A stretch of 64,000 nt of DNA from an uncultured Prevotellaceae bacterium (GCA_902775605.1 CACYNE010000017.1:17745-81744), one strand, 5' to 3'; numbered from the stretch's first letter, positions 9,541-17,718 are shown. Notes: generated from the sequence alone by a model not told the origin. Translations and numbers: made by a program.

Positions 9541-11997
9541 CTACGACTTTATGCTCTCCCGATACTCGCTTGGCGTCTGCCTGTAGCGATGGAAGAACGA
9601 TCCCATAAAGTAGTTAGGCGTATAGAATCCACATTCGCCAGCGATTTGCTCTACGCTCTCATCCGTATTAACCAGCAAATCCACACCTTTCTCCAGGCGG
9701 TATATCAACTCCAGCTTACGCGGACTCTTATAGATGTCGGCCATTATGATGCGATACAGGCTAACCACATCTATGTGAGCCACGTCACTCAGCTGACTCA
9801 TGCTCAGGTCGCCACGCATGTGATCGCGGACATAGGGAATCAGCTTCATCATGGTCTCGATAAACTCAGGGCTGAGATTCGTATTCTCGTCATCAGGCGA
9901 CAGATGGAAGTCATCCAACGTAGGCATCAGCACCTCATTTGTGGTGATATCGCAACGCAGAACGAACTGACGAATCTTACGAATGATATCACCCTCCTGG
10001 TGATTACGCTGCAGGCGCAGGCGTTCGTTGCGCATATAGACAATCAGGTTCATGACAACCAGCACAAACATGATGATGCCCACAATCCAGAAGATACCCC
10101 TTGTGCGCCACCAAGGCTCGTTGACATGCACACCCCATTCAAACGGAGTGCCCTCCCATTGGTCTGGGAACAAAGACACCTGAATCTCCAGCACATAGTC
10201 GCCAGGCTCCAATCCTACCAGAGGCAGGTGCAGCAGACCACGGCCATCCACCTTGCCACCACTATTGAAGTAAGAGAACACCTTCCAGTCGTCATAAGCA
10301 GGAAGCCCCTTCACTCGTACACGATAGAAAGTCTGAAGCGGACGGAAATAATTCAATGCCGAGAAGGTCAGCGATACGGTGGTCTGGTCGCTGTTCAGAC
10401 TGATATCCCTCACACCAGTGAATGGTCTGTCGATAACCACATTACCATCCATCGGCACATTAGGCTGGGCATAGTTACCATTCACCAGCAGGTTGACCAG
10501 CTTTGGATAGAGTTTTGTGGGATGCGGCGTACTGATCTCATAGAGTTCCTCGGGATTAAACTCCACAACGTGGTCGATGGCCTTCATAACAATATGCCCA
10601 TTGGCCATCAGCTTTGCCTTGGCATTCGAGAACGACTCAATAGGCACACCGTCGGCACGACCGAAGCTGTTGACAAACAGCACCTCGTTATTGGCATCAA
10701 ACATGATGCACGAGATACCATTCGATGTGGACAGCCAGATATTGTGGTTTCTATCCTCCACCACAGCATGCACCACATTATTATATAAGCCATTGTTTCT
10801 GGAGAAAATCACAGGACTGGCATTCTCCTCCTTAAACAGATAGAGTCCGGTCATCGTGCCTATCCATTTCCAGCCGCGACTGTCCACAAACTGACAGTTG
10901 GCCCGCTGTCCCTGGAACTCACTGATATCCTGTTCCTGGTCATACATCAGTTTCTCCAGTTCCAGCGATTTCGGGTCCGACCATGGATAACGCTTGAAAG
11001 TAGGTGTGGTGGGACGGCCATAGAGCACGCCGCGCTTCTCCGTACCAATCCAGATGCCACCCTGCAAATCGAATGAGAGCATGTTGCAGTCGGTCTCGAT
11101 CGTCGTACCGCCCTCAATCGTCAACTGTCGCACCCACTCCATGTCTTGTGTCGCGATATCATAGACCCAGAAGCCATACTCCGAAGGCATATACACTTTG
11201 CCATCATGCAGCTCCATATTATTAATATGGAAGGAGAACTCCTTGACAATGCTCCATTTTCTTTCCTTGACGTCAAACCACAACAGCACAGCCGTCTCGT
11301 CGCCATTCCTCACCTGGAAGAAGCCCGACTCATAGCGCAGGATGACGGAAGAGTTCTTGTATTTCTGGGCTATCTCGTCGTCATAGGCACGAGTGCGATG
11401 CACCACCTTGCCCGTCTGCAGACTCTGCCCTATCTCCTCACCATTATCATAAAACGTGATCAGCGTATTATCCACCACATCCAGATCCTGCAGGTTGCGA
11501 TTGGAGTTCATCTTGTAATACTTGCCATCCATCTCGCTGTACAGGCCCTTCTTGGTGAGCAGCCACAAATGTCCGTCATAGTCCACGAAAAGATCCTGAA
11601 CAGGCTCCGGACAGATGGTCTTCAGCACGCTGTCCACATTGGCCACAAACTTCTCTGACACCAAATCGACGCAGGTCACCTTATGGGTGTCCTTCAGCCA
11701 GATGTGATGCCTGGTATCAAAATACAGGTGATAGTTGCCGTGATAGGCTGGCAACTTGTATTGAAAATCGGTGTGCGTGGCAATGTGCGAGAAAGCGACA
11801 CCATCATAGAAGTTCATATTTCCCAGCGTGGCAATAATCATGCGACCTGAGCGCGTACAAACCACAACCTGTGCACTATTATCCGCCAGTTCGTTGGCCG
11901 CGTTAATCACCTGATAGGTTCTATTATCCATTCCGCTGACCGAACCAACAGCCAGCAGCATGGCAAAAAGAAGCGTGATATGTCTGAATGTCTTCAT
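9541..11997 (-). CDS. Membrane-anchored beta-propeller / AraC-type regulator
   Basis: An 818-residue protein. It has a signal peptide (HITLLFAMLLAVGSVSG) and a propeller-like sensor with repeated W-G/W-I-G-T blades (GIWIGTEKRG, WKWIGTMTGLYLF, NIWLSTSNGIS). A Y_Y_Y-like domain spans about 530-610, and a membrane helix about 632-655. The C-terminus (about 722-812) holds two AraC helix-turn-helix motifs. It resembles the hybrid sensors that control polysaccharide loci but lacks kinase and receiver parts, so it would bind DNA while tethered to the membrane. An in-frame ATG at 12033 lies upstream of the promoter and is rejected. Confidence 0.88.
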   Translation of the reverse strand: MKTFRHITLLFAMLLAVGSVSGMDNRTYQVINAANELADNSAQVVVCTRSGRMIIATLGNMNFYDGVAFSHIATHTDFQYKLPAYHGNYHLYFDTRHHIWLKDTHKVTCVDLVSEKFVANVDSVLKTICPEPVQDLFVDYDGHLWLLTKKGLYSEMDGKYYKMNSNRNLQDLDVVDNTLITFYDNGEEIGQSLQTGKVVHRTRAYDDEIAQKYKNSSVILRYESGFFQVRNGDETAVLLWFDVKERKWSIVKEFSFHINNMELHDGKVYMPSEYGFWVYDIATQDMEWVRQLTIEGGTTIETDCNMLSFDLQGGIWIGTEKRGVLYGRPTTPTFKRYPWSDPKSLELEKLMYDQEQDISEFQGQRANCQFVDSRGWKWIGTMTGLYLFKEENASPVIFSRNNGLYNNVVHAVVEDRNHNIWLSTSNGISCIMFDANNEVLFVNSFGRADGVPIESFSNAKAKLMANGHIVMKAIDHVVEFNPEELYEISTPHPTKLYPKLVNLLVNGNYAQPNVPMDGNVVIDRPFTGVRDISLNSDQTTVSLTFSALNYFRPLQTFYRVRVKGLPAYDDWKVFSYFNSGGKVDGRGLLHLPLVGLEPGDYVLEIQVSLFPDQWEGTPFEWGVHVNEPWWRTRGIFWIVGIIMFVLVVMNLIVYMRNERLRLQRNHQEGDIIRKIRQFVLRCDITTNEVLMPTLDDFHLSPDDENTNLSPEFIETMMKLIPYVRDHMRGDLSMSQLSDVAHIDVVSLYRIIMADIYKSPRKLELIYRLEKGVDLLVNTDESVEQIAGECGFYTPNYFMGSFFHRYRQTPSEYRESIKS

Positions 11998-12021
11998 AAC
12001 ATGACGGTGATTAACTGGCAG

Positions 12022-12029
12022 CAAAGATA
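12022..12029 (-). promoter_or_regulatory. -7 box of the propeller/AraC regulator gene
   Basis: TATCTTTG on the minus strand, 24 nt before the ATG at 11997. It decides the start, because the upstream in-frame ATG at 12033 would not be transcribed. Confidence 0.75.
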
Positions 12030-12083
12030 ACAAAAATAGTTAAAATGCACAAATAAATTTGTCACAAATTGATGATTTAACAT

Positions 12084-12120
12084 AAAAAAAAGGGAATCTT
12101 ATTGCTAAGACTCCCTTTTT
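12084..12120 (-). terminator. Terminator behind tRNA-Pro
   Basis: AAGGGAATCTTA (12090-12101) faces TAAGACTCCCTT (12106-12117) with one internal mismatch and loop TTGC. T-rich tracts flank both sides, so it may act in both directions. Confidence 0.8.
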
Positions 12121-12129
12121 CGGTGCTAG

Positions 12130-12202
12130 TCGAGGTGACAGGACTCGAACCTGCGACAGCCTGGTCCCAAACCAGGAACGCTACCAACTGCGCTACACCT
12201 CG
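12130..12202 (-). tRNA. tRNA-Pro (anticodon UGG)
   Basis: A full cloverleaf on the minus strand. The acceptor CGAGGTG pairs with CACCTCG, the anticodon arm is CCTGG-TTTGGGA-CCAGG, and the T loop contains GGTTCGAGTCC. The discriminator is A and no CCA is encoded. A minus-strand -7 box (TACCTTTG, 12215-12222) drives it. Confidence 0.96.
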
Positions 12203-12214
12203 TTTTTGCGGGTG

Positions 12215-12222
12215 CAAAGGTA
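12215..12222 (-). promoter_or_regulatory. -7 box of tRNA-Pro
   Basis: TACCTTTG on the minus strand, followed by CACCCGCAAAAA and then the mature tRNA start. Confidence 0.75.
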
Positions 12223-12238
12223 GCAAATTTTTTCACAA

Positions 12239-13426
12239 TTATTTAATGATTCCCTGTTCAATAAAGATCTTCTTCAGGATCTTCACCGAACGCTCCACCT
12301 GCTCCTCGGTATGAGTAGCCATCAAAGCATAGCGAACCAGCGTGTCCTGTGGAGCGCATGCAGGAGGAATAACGGGATTGATAAATACGCCATTGTTGAA
12401 TGCCAGAGCCGTCACGAGGAAGGTCTTCTCAGCATCACGCACATAGAGGGGTATGATAGGACTCTCTGTCTCACCAATCTCAAAGCCCTCCTCGCGGAAG
12501 CGCTTCAAGGCATAGCGTGTCACGGTCCACAACTTCTCAATGCGCTCGGGCTCCTGCTGAATGATGTGCAGAGCCTCCATGGCAGCTGCCGTAGCGGCAG
12601 GTGTGTTTGAAGCCGAGAAGATATAGGTGCGGCAGGTGTGACGCAGGAAGTTGATGGTATCGCTGTCAGAGCAGATGAAACCACCGATACTTGCCAGTGA
12701 CTTTGAGAATGTACCCATAATCAGGTCCACCTCGTCAGTCAGTCCGAAGTGGTCACAGACACCACGGCCCTGACGTCCGAAGACGCCCACGCCATGAGCC
12801 TCGTCCACCATCACCGAGCAGTTGTACTTGTGCTTCAGCTCGATAATCTCGGGCAACTTGGCCAGATCGCCCTCCATTGAGAACACGCCGTCAACCACGA
12901 TCAGTTTCACAGCATCATGAGGCAACTTCTGAAGCACGCGCTCCAGGTCTTCCATATCATTATGCTTGTAGTGCAACTGCTTGGCAAACGACAGACGACG
13001 TCCATCCACGATACTTGCATGGTCGCGATCGTCACAGATGATGTAGTCATCCTTGCCGACCACCATGGCCAACACACCTTGGTTTACGCTAAAACCAGTT
13101 GAAAGACACAGACAATCATCTTTGCCGATGAACTCGGCAATCTCTTTCTCCAACTGCACATGGATGTCCAGCGTTCCGTTGAGGAAGCGGCTGCCTGCGC
13201 AACCAGAACCATACTTATCAAGTGCTGCCTTTGCCTTATCGATGATGCGCTGATCGCCGGTCAAGCCTGTATAGGCATTTGAACCGAACATCAACACCTT
13301 ATGGCCACCCATTTCTACTTCAGTGCCCTGTTTTCCAGTAATTTCACGGAAGTAGGGATACACGCCCTTCTCCATGAACTCCTGGGGAATTCGATACGAT
13401 TTGTACCTTTCTTGTAGTTGTCCCAT
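12239..13426 (-). CDS. spt: Serine palmitoyltransferase-like alpha-oxoamine synthase
   Basis: A 395-residue PLP enzyme of the family containing serine palmitoyltransferase, KBL and BioF. The PLP lysine lies in GTFSKSLASIGG, the cofactor Asp in VMVDEAHGVGVFG, and the ring-stacking His in CDDRDHASIVDG. The N-terminus (MGQLQERYKSYRIPQEFMEKGVYPYFREI) resembles Bacteroides SPT rather than KBL or BioF. SPT condenses serine with an acyl-CoA to begin sphingolipid synthesis, a Bacteroidetes hallmark. A lipid kinase of the sphingosine-kinase superfamily lies divergently upstream, which supports the lipid role. Confidence 0.85.
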   Translation of the reverse strand: MGQLQERYKSYRIPQEFMEKGVYPYFREITGKQGTEVEMGGHKVLMFGSNAYTGLTGDQRIIDKAKAALDKYGSGCAGSRFLNGTLDIHVQLEKEIAEFIGKDDCLCLSTGFSVNQGVLAMVVGKDDYIICDDRDHASIVDGRRLSFAKQLHYKHNDMEDLERVLQKLPHDAVKLIVVDGVFSMEGDLAKLPEIIELKHKYNCSVMVDEAHGVGVFGRQGRGVCDHFGLTDEVDLIMGTFSKSLASIGGFICSDSDTINFLRHTCRTYIFSASNTPAATAAAMEALHIIQQEPERIEKLWTVTRYALKRFREEGFEIGETESPIIPLYVRDAEKTFLVTALAFNNGVFINPVIPPACAPQDTLVRYALMATHTEEQVERSVKILKKIFIEQGIIK

Positions 13427-13461
13427 ATTTGTTTTTATAGGTTTCTTTTATTTTCAGGCTG

Positions 13462-13469
13462 CAAAGTTA
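13462..13469 (-). promoter_or_regulatory. -7 box of the serine palmitoyltransferase gene
   Basis: TAACTTTG on the minus strand, 35 nt before the start codon; it faces away from the lipid kinase promoter 95 bp to the right. Confidence 0.7.
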
Positions 13470-13563
13470 CACAAAATTCCGTAAAACGTGCACATTTTTT
13501 ATAATAAATGTTTGATTTAAGTAATTTTCTTATGCAAACCTGCGTATTTAGCGCAGAAATGTG

Positions 13564-13571
13564 TACATTTG
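13564..13571 (+). promoter_or_regulatory. -7 box of the lipid kinase gene; leaderless configuration
   Basis: TACATTTG ends at 13571 and the ATG begins at 13576, so transcription should begin at or within the start codon. Confidence 0.65.
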
Positions 13572-13575
13572 CACT

Positions 13576-14541
13576 ATGAAAAACGATAAACGAAGCATAA
13601 CGTTCATAGTCAACCCCATCTCGGGTACCAAATCAAAAGAGGCACTGGCCAGTCTTGTTGACCAGCACATAGACCCCAAGCTCTATGATTGCCGCATCAT
13701 CAAAACTGAGTATGCTGGCCATGCGTCAGAGATAGCTCGCCAATGTATTGCCGAAGGCATCGATATCTGCGTGGCCGTGGGTGGCGACGGCACCGTCAAC
13801 GAGGTGGCACGCTCGCTGGCTCACAGCAACACCGCCCTGGGCATTGTGCCCTGCGGCTCGGGCAACGGCCTGGCACGCCACCTGTGCCTGCCCATGAACA
13901 TGAAGGGCGCCCTGGAGATTATCAATCAGGGCAAGACCGACCAATTCGACTTCGGCACCATCAACGACCATCCCTTTTTCTGCACCTGCGGTATGGGCTT
14001 CGACGCCTTCGTGTCGCTGAAGTTTGCCGAGGCTGGCAAGCGCGGCCTGCTCACCTATGTTGAGAACGTTCTGAAAGAGGGACTCACCTACCAGCCCGAC
14101 ACCTATACCGTCGAGGATGAGAGCGGTGTCCACCAATACAAGGCCTTCCTCATTGCCTGCGCCAATGCCGCGCAGTATGGCAACAACGCCTATATCGCCC
14201 CGGGCGCCTCTATGCAGGACGGCGTCATGGATGTCATTGTGATGGAGCCCTTCAACGTCATCGAGGCCCCCAAGTTGGCCATGGACCTCTTCGCCAAGAC
14301 CTTGGGCAGCAATTCCCATATCAAGACCTTCCAAGCCCGCAAGATTCATATCCACCGCGAGAGCCCCGGTGCCGTCCACTACGATGGCGACCCCATTGAG
14401 ATGGGAACCGACATCGACGTGGTGCTGCATCCCCGTGGCCTCAAGGCCATCATCAATCCCGATGCCATCGAGGACGATGCCCTGCCCGGCCGCATGGTCA
14501 ACACCCTCAGCAGCCTGGTTGACAAAGTCATCACCTATTAA
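13576..14541 (+). CDS. Diacylglycerol/sphingosine kinase-family lipid kinase
   Basis: A 321-residue DAGK-catalytic-domain protein. The nucleotide loop is VGGDGTVNEVARSL, followed by VPCGSGNGLARHL, and IVNPISGTK sits near the N-terminus. Family members phosphorylate diacylglycerol, sphingoid bases or ceramide at the membrane. The divergent serine palmitoyltransferase gene makes a sphingolipid substrate attractive, but the sequence does not prove it. A GTG at 13561 is in frame but overlaps the promoter, so the ATG at 13576 is used. Confidence 0.87.
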   Translation: MKNDKRSITFIVNPISGTKSKEALASLVDQHIDPKLYDCRIIKTEYAGHASEIARQCIAEGIDICVAVGGDGTVNEVARSLAHSNTALGIVPCGSGNGLARHLCLPMNMKGALEIINQGKTDQFDFGTINDHPFFCTCGMGFDAFVSLKFAEAGKRGLLTYVENVLKEGLTYQPDTYTVEDESGVHQYKAFLIACANAAQYGNNAYIAPGASMQDGVMDVIVMEPFNVIEAPKLAMDLFAKTLGSNSHIKTFQARKIHIHRESPGAVHYDGDPIEMGTDIDVVLHPRGLKAIINPDAIEDDALPGRMVNTLSSLVDKVITY

Positions 14542-14600
14542 TAATAAATAGGTACGCAAAGGATTGCTTAATCGTCGATTCCAAAGAACAGTCATTTTTC

Positions 14601-14795
14601 ATGCAGACCGCACTCACCATCCTCATCCTCACCCTTGCCGTGGGTTATGCCCTGTGGCGTTTCCGCCGCACCCTTCAGGGCAAAAACCACACCTGTGCGG
14701 GCTGCGAAGGCTGTCCTTTTAAGGATGAAGTGTGCCAAAAACAAGAAAAAGACGATTGTTGCACGAAAAAATCGGAAAAACATTTGGCCAAATAA
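14601..14795 (+). CDS. FeoB-associated Cys-rich membrane protein
   Basis: A 64-residue protein with an N-terminal membrane helix (ALTILILTLAVGYALW), then a basic stretch and a short Cys-rich tail (CAGCEGCPF, then DDCCTKK). This matches small proteins usually encoded beside the ferrous iron transporter FeoB. No feoB is present here, so either it works with a distant transporter or the label reflects family only. It lies 59 bp behind the lipid kinase and may share its transcript. Confidence 0.75.
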   Translation: MQTALTILILTLAVGYALWRFRRTLQGKNHTCAGCEGCPFKDEVCQKQEKDDCCTKKSEKHLAK

Positions 14796-14806
14796 AAAAA
14801 TAGTAG

Positions 14807-14814
14807 TACCTTTG
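14807..14814 (+). promoter_or_regulatory. -7 box of the tRNA-Cys/tRNA-Ser unit
   Basis: TACCTTTG followed by CATCCGCAAA, 29 nt before tRNA-Cys. Confidence 0.75.
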
Positions 14815-14843
14815 CATCCGCAAACCGAGAAACGCTATAAACT

Positions 14844-14918
14844 GGTGCCTTGGATGAGTGGCTTAGTCAACGGTCTGCAAAACCGTCTACGGCGGTTCGA
14901 ATCCGCCAGGCACCTCCA
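14844..14918 (+). tRNA. tRNA-Cys (anticodon GCA)
   Basis: The acceptor GGTGCCT pairs with AGGCACC. The anticodon loop CTGCAAA is closed by ACGGT/ACCGT, and the T loop is GGTTCGAATCC. The discriminator is T, a known cysteine identity base, and the CCA end is encoded (14916-14918). Confidence 0.95.
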
Positions 14919-14967
14919 CTCAAATGTCTGGAATCTCATCATCGATGGGGTTCCTTTTTTTGAAAAA

Positions 14968-15057
14968 GGAAGGTTGGCAGAGTGATCGATCGCGCTGGAC
15001 TCGAAATCCGGTATACCCTTATGGGTATCGGGGGTTTGAATCCCTCACCTTCCGCCA
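14968..15057 (+). tRNA. tRNA-Ser (anticodon CGA)
   Basis: A class II tRNA. The acceptor GGAAGGT pairs with ACCTTCC, the anticodon loop is CTCGAAA, and the long variable arm folds as TACCCTTATGGGTA. GCCA at the 3' end includes an encoded CCA. It lies 49 bp behind tRNA-Cys and ends in a shared terminator. Confidence 0.95.
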
Positions 15058-15080
15058 AGGAGCATCACTCTCCGAAAAGA

Positions 15081-15113
15081 CAAAAGGAAGCTTAAAAGGC
15101 TTCCTTTTGTTGT
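15081..15113 (+). terminator. Terminator of the tRNA-Cys/Ser unit
   Basis: CAAAAGGAAGC (15081-15091) pairs with GCTTCCTTTTG (15099-15109), loop TTAAAAG, followed by TTGTT. Confidence 0.8.
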
Positions 15114-15116
15114 TAC

Positions 15117-15242
15117 GGAGTAAACAAGATGATTCGTACCACCCTGATACCATGCGCCATGAATACCGGCAATCATTAAGTCGAGATAGTCGATATAGTC
15201 TTCAAACAGGTCAAGGGTGCCCTGACTGTCGATATGCCCAAG
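15117..15242 (-). pseudogene. Remnant of a PHP-domain phosphatase gene
   Basis: On the minus strand, in the same frame as the gluconolactonase gene but after its stop and two more stops (TAG, TGA), 42 sense codons read as protein. They contain IDSQGTLDL, then YLDLMIAGIH. PHP phosphatases of the YcdX type carry the same pattern: a G-x-LDL turn, then LDLVIAGIH with a metal-binding His. There is no start codon, and the match stops where the tRNA terminator begins. It looks like a leftover from a deletion or insertion at the tRNA locus. The family call rests on this short pattern only. Confidence 0.45.
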
Positions 15243-15251
15243 TCAATCCTA

Positions 15252-16196
15252 TCACTTCACCCCATGCACAAGCATTTTCAGGGTGTACACGGACTTTGAG
15301 GCGGTAATGAACAGGATATTACGCTCTTTCCCGCCAAAACAAACGTTGGCCGTCCAGTCCTCAGGAATGGGGAAATGGGCTATCTTCTGGCCATCCTTGT
15401 CGAAGACGGTCACGCCGTCGCCTGTGAGATAGATGTTTCCCCTGTCGTCAATCGTCATCCCGTCCGACCCCATGTCGGCAAATACCTGCCGGTTCGTCAG
15501 GGAGCCATCTGGCTGGATGTCATATTTCAAGATTCTGTTTGCCTTTGCCTCTGCCACATACAGATGTTTCCCATCGGGCGTTCCGACTATACCATTGGGC
15601 TGGTTGAGCGTTGAGTCAAGCATGGTCAGTTGACTGCTTCCCGGAACCAGATAGTACAAACCTTCCACAGGCTGCTGGCGCTCAGGGTTGCGCGTCCAGT
15701 AGTCTCTCTTAAAATAGGGGTCGGTCAGATAATAGCCTCCATCCTTCGAGATCCATACATCGTTAGGACCGTTCAGCAATTTTTCGCGATAGTCGGTTAT
15801 GAGTATCGTGGGATGTCCTTCCGTGTCGAAAGACCACAGCTGGTTGTCCATATCCGCGCAGGCTATCAGATTGCCCTGGGCATCAAAGTACATCCCGTTG
15901 GAGCGACCGCTCTGGTCAGTGAACAGCGTGATCTCACCAGATTCGCAGTCCCAACGGTAAATCCTGTTGTTGGGCTGGTCTGTAAAGAACACATCACCCT
16001 TTGCGTCTACCGCGGGCCCTTCAGTAAAGCTAAACGAATCAGACACTCTTACAGGGGTTTCCCCTTCTGCAACGATAGCATTTGACTGCCTCTGAGCACA
16101 TGCCGTCATTACACAAAGCATAGCGCATGCCAAAAAGAATCGTGAGCCAAACTTCTTGCAGGAATACCTGCTTTTTGCTAATTCAATGAAATCCAT
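15252..16196 (-). CDS. SMP-30/gluconolactonase-family lipoprotein with odd N-terminus
   Basis: A 314-residue protein. Residues 1-16 (MDFIELAKSRYSCKKF) look like the start of a cytoplasmic nitroreductase. A lipoprotein signal follows (FFLACAMLCVMTAC) and then a six-bladed SMP-30 propeller (FTEGPAVDAKGDVFFTDQ, LLNGPNDVWISKDGGYYLTD, LNQPNGIVGTPDGKHLYVAE, SDGMTIDDRGNIYLTG). Family enzymes hydrolyse sugar lactones with a bound divalent metal; here it would be surface or periplasmic. A TTG start at 16226 overlaps the SDR gene, so the ATG at 16196, 14 bp after the SDR stop, is preferred. Confidence 0.82.
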   Translation of the reverse strand: MDFIELAKSRYSCKKFGSRFFLACAMLCVMTACAQRQSNAIVAEGETPVRVSDSFSFTEGPAVDAKGDVFFTDQPNNRIYRWDCESGEITLFTDQSGRSNGMYFDAQGNLIACADMDNQLWSFDTEGHPTILITDYREKLLNGPNDVWISKDGGYYLTDPYFKRDYWTRNPERQQPVEGLYYLVPGSSQLTMLDSTLNQPNGIVGTPDGKHLYVAEAKANRILKYDIQPDGSLTNRQVFADMGSDGMTIDDRGNIYLTGDGVTVFDKDGQKIAHFPIPEDWTANVCFGGKERNILFITASKSVYTLKMLVHGVK

Positions 16197-16210
16197 AATC
16201 GTGTTGGTTT

Positions 16211-16915
16211 TTATGTTAAAGTCCAACCATTGTCGCCGTGGTATATCATCTGATGGGTCATGCCGCCGTCGATGCAGATGTTCTCGCCTGTGATGAAGCC
16301 TGCCTTGTCGGAACAGAGATAGAGCACCATGTTTGCAATATCCAAGGGATTACCCACGCGTCCTACTGGCTGCTGCACGGCATCGGGACCTTCGTAAATG
16401 GTGTAGGCGGTGTCAATCCAACCAGGCGAAATGCTGTTCACGCGTACCTTGCCCGCCAAACTCACTGCAAGAGCATGGGTCAGAGCAGCAATGCCACCCT
16501 TTGCAGCCGTGTAGCTCTCTGTCTGCGGCTGGCTCATGCGGTCGCGCGAGGATGAGATATTTACTATAGCAGCACCTTCGGCAAAATATGGAGCGAAGAG
16601 TTTAGCGAGATAGAACGGAGCCGTCACACCTACGCTCATGGCATACTGAAACTCCTCGTAGCTGCACTCGTCGATACCCTTCATCAGCGGCAGGGCATTA
16701 TTGACAAGGAAATCCACATGGCCGTGCTGGTCTATCACTTCTTTAGCGAACTGTTCCAACACTTGCTTGTCAGCAAGGTCGCCAACAAAGTGGTCACCTT
16801 GCTGCTTATCTATCACACAAGCCGTAGCGCCAGCTTTCTGAAATTCTTCCGCAACACACCGTCCGATGCCCTGTGCGCCACCAGTTATTACGGCTATTTT
16901 TCCATTGAAATCCAT
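16211..16915 (-). CDS. Short-chain dehydrogenase/reductase
   Basis: A 234-residue Rossmann-fold SDR. The cofactor loop is VITGGAQGIGR, followed by VNNALPL (the NNAG position), the catalytic Ser in IVNISSSRD, and Y-x-x-x-K in SYTAAKGGIA. The C-terminal ITGENICIDGGMTHQM is typical of classical SDRs. The substrate is unknown. It is second to last in a minus-strand operon with a small membrane protein, a YciI-like protein and a gluconolactonase, which hints at sugar oxidation. Confidence 0.9.
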   Translation of the reverse strand: MDFNGKIAVITGGAQGIGRCVAEEFQKAGATACVIDKQQGDHFVGDLADKQVLEQFAKEVIDQHGHVDFLVNNALPLMKGIDECSYEEFQYAMSVGVTAPFYLAKLFAPYFAEGAAIVNISSSRDRMSQPQTESYTAAKGGIAALTHALAVSLAGKVRVNSISPGWIDTAYTIYEGPDAVQQPVGRVGNPLDIANMVLYLCSDKAGFITGENICIDGGMTHQMIYHGDNGWTLT

Positions 16916-16927
16916 ATTCCGTTTCTT

Positions 16928-17233
16928 TCAGATTCTTTCTCGGATAATCTCTCTATCGAAGATAACGACATTCATCCGCTCTACTTCAATTCTCTCCCAG
17001 ACATGTTCCACTACGTAGGGTTCATTCGCCAGGTATTCGTCAAGCTGCTCTCGGCTTTCGAACTCCATGACAAGCAGAGAGCCTATCATCTTTCCATCAT
17101 CGTCAAGCATACCTCCGGCACAGAGGATGTGCTCTTTCATTTTCTCCATACCTTCAAAGTGACGGGGACGAACCTCCATCCTCTTATCCTGCTTACCTTC
17201 GCCGTCGTAGGCCTTAATCACATACTGTTTCAT
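16928..17233 (-). CDS. YciI-like protein
   Basis: A 101-residue protein beginning MKQYVIKAYDGEG, with RPRHFEGMEKMKEHILCAGGM and the segment GSLLVMEFESREQLDEYLANEPYV, the standard YciI ferredoxin-like layout. YciI-like proteins are small dimers often encoded beside enzymes; the role is unclear. It lies 12 bp from both operon neighbours. Confidence 0.8.
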   Translation of the reverse strand: MKQYVIKAYDGEGKQDKRMEVRPRHFEGMEKMKEHILCAGGMLDDDGKMIGSLLVMEFESREQLDEYLANEPYVVEHVWERIEVERMNVVIFDREIIRERI

Positions 17234-17245
17234 CTTTTAATCCTA

Positions 17246-17518
17246 TTAGTTTTTGCGTTTAAACTTGTCTTTGAGTCGTTTATATCCTTCGACGCCCAGA
17301 ATGGTCAGACCTCCATACTGGCAAGTCTTTGCCAATCCGAAGAGCACCGTCCAAAGGATGCCTTTTGCCGTTACGCTGATAGGTAATAGCATCTGGGCGA
17401 AGGACAATATATAAAACGGAATGCAGCATAGCAGTACGATGACTCCCGTCCTGAACGAGAGCGATTGCAACCAGTGCTTCACGTTATAGAATGCGTGAGT
17501 GATGGCATCCTTGGGCAT
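17246..17518 (-). CDS. Small membrane protein of unknown function
   Basis: A 90-residue protein with two hydrophobic stretches (GVIVLLCCIPFYILSFAQML, and GILWTVLFGLAKTCQYGG) and a basic tail (RLKDKFKRKN). I do not recognise the family. A longer in-frame start at 17563 would run through a good -7 box (17549-17556, minus strand), so the ATG at 17518 is used. It is the first gene of a minus-strand unit followed by YciI, SDR and gluconolactonase genes. Confidence 0.6.
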   Translation of the reverse strand: MPKDAITHAFYNVKHWLQSLSFRTGVIVLLCCIPFYILSFAQMLLPISVTAKGILWTVLFGLAKTCQYGGLTILGVEGYKRLKDKFKRKN

Positions 17519-17548
17519 ATTCTCTATAATTTCAAAAATGATTATGAA

Positions 17549-17556
17549 TGCAAAAG
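17549..17556 (-). promoter_or_regulatory. -7 box of the membrane protein - YciI - SDR - gluconolactonase unit
   Basis: TACTTTTG on the minus strand, 30 nt before the ATG at 17518. Confidence 0.65.
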
Positions 17557-17659
17557 TACTCAAAAATCCTCAGTTTTTGGTAATTTTACATCCATATTTA
17601 GGATAGTTTAAATACATTTAAATCTGACGCAAAGATAGTGATATTTACGGAATTATCGC

Positions 17660-17667
17660 TATATTTG
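17660..17667 (+). promoter_or_regulatory. -7 box of the esterase gene
   Basis: TATATTTG followed by CACC; leader of about 45 nt to the ATG at 17719. Confidence 0.7.
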
Positions 17668-17718
17668 CACCAAGAATTAGCATTGTTTATCAAGTAACCT
17701 CACAAAAAAAATAAACTT

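Noticed and set aside
9589-10788. A 399-codon open frame on the plus strand
   Set aside because: It lies wholly antisense to the propeller/AraC regulator, which has clear domains; the antisense product is His/Gln-rich and matches no fold.
12031-12033. Upstream ATG for the propeller/AraC regulator
   Set aside because: It precedes the TATCTTTG promoter box, so it would not be in the mRNA, and it would put extra residues before the signal peptide.
16194-16226. A separate nitroreductase gene at the gluconolactonase start
   Set aside because: Only about 16 residues resemble a nitroreductase; the frame then continues into a lipoprotein signal.
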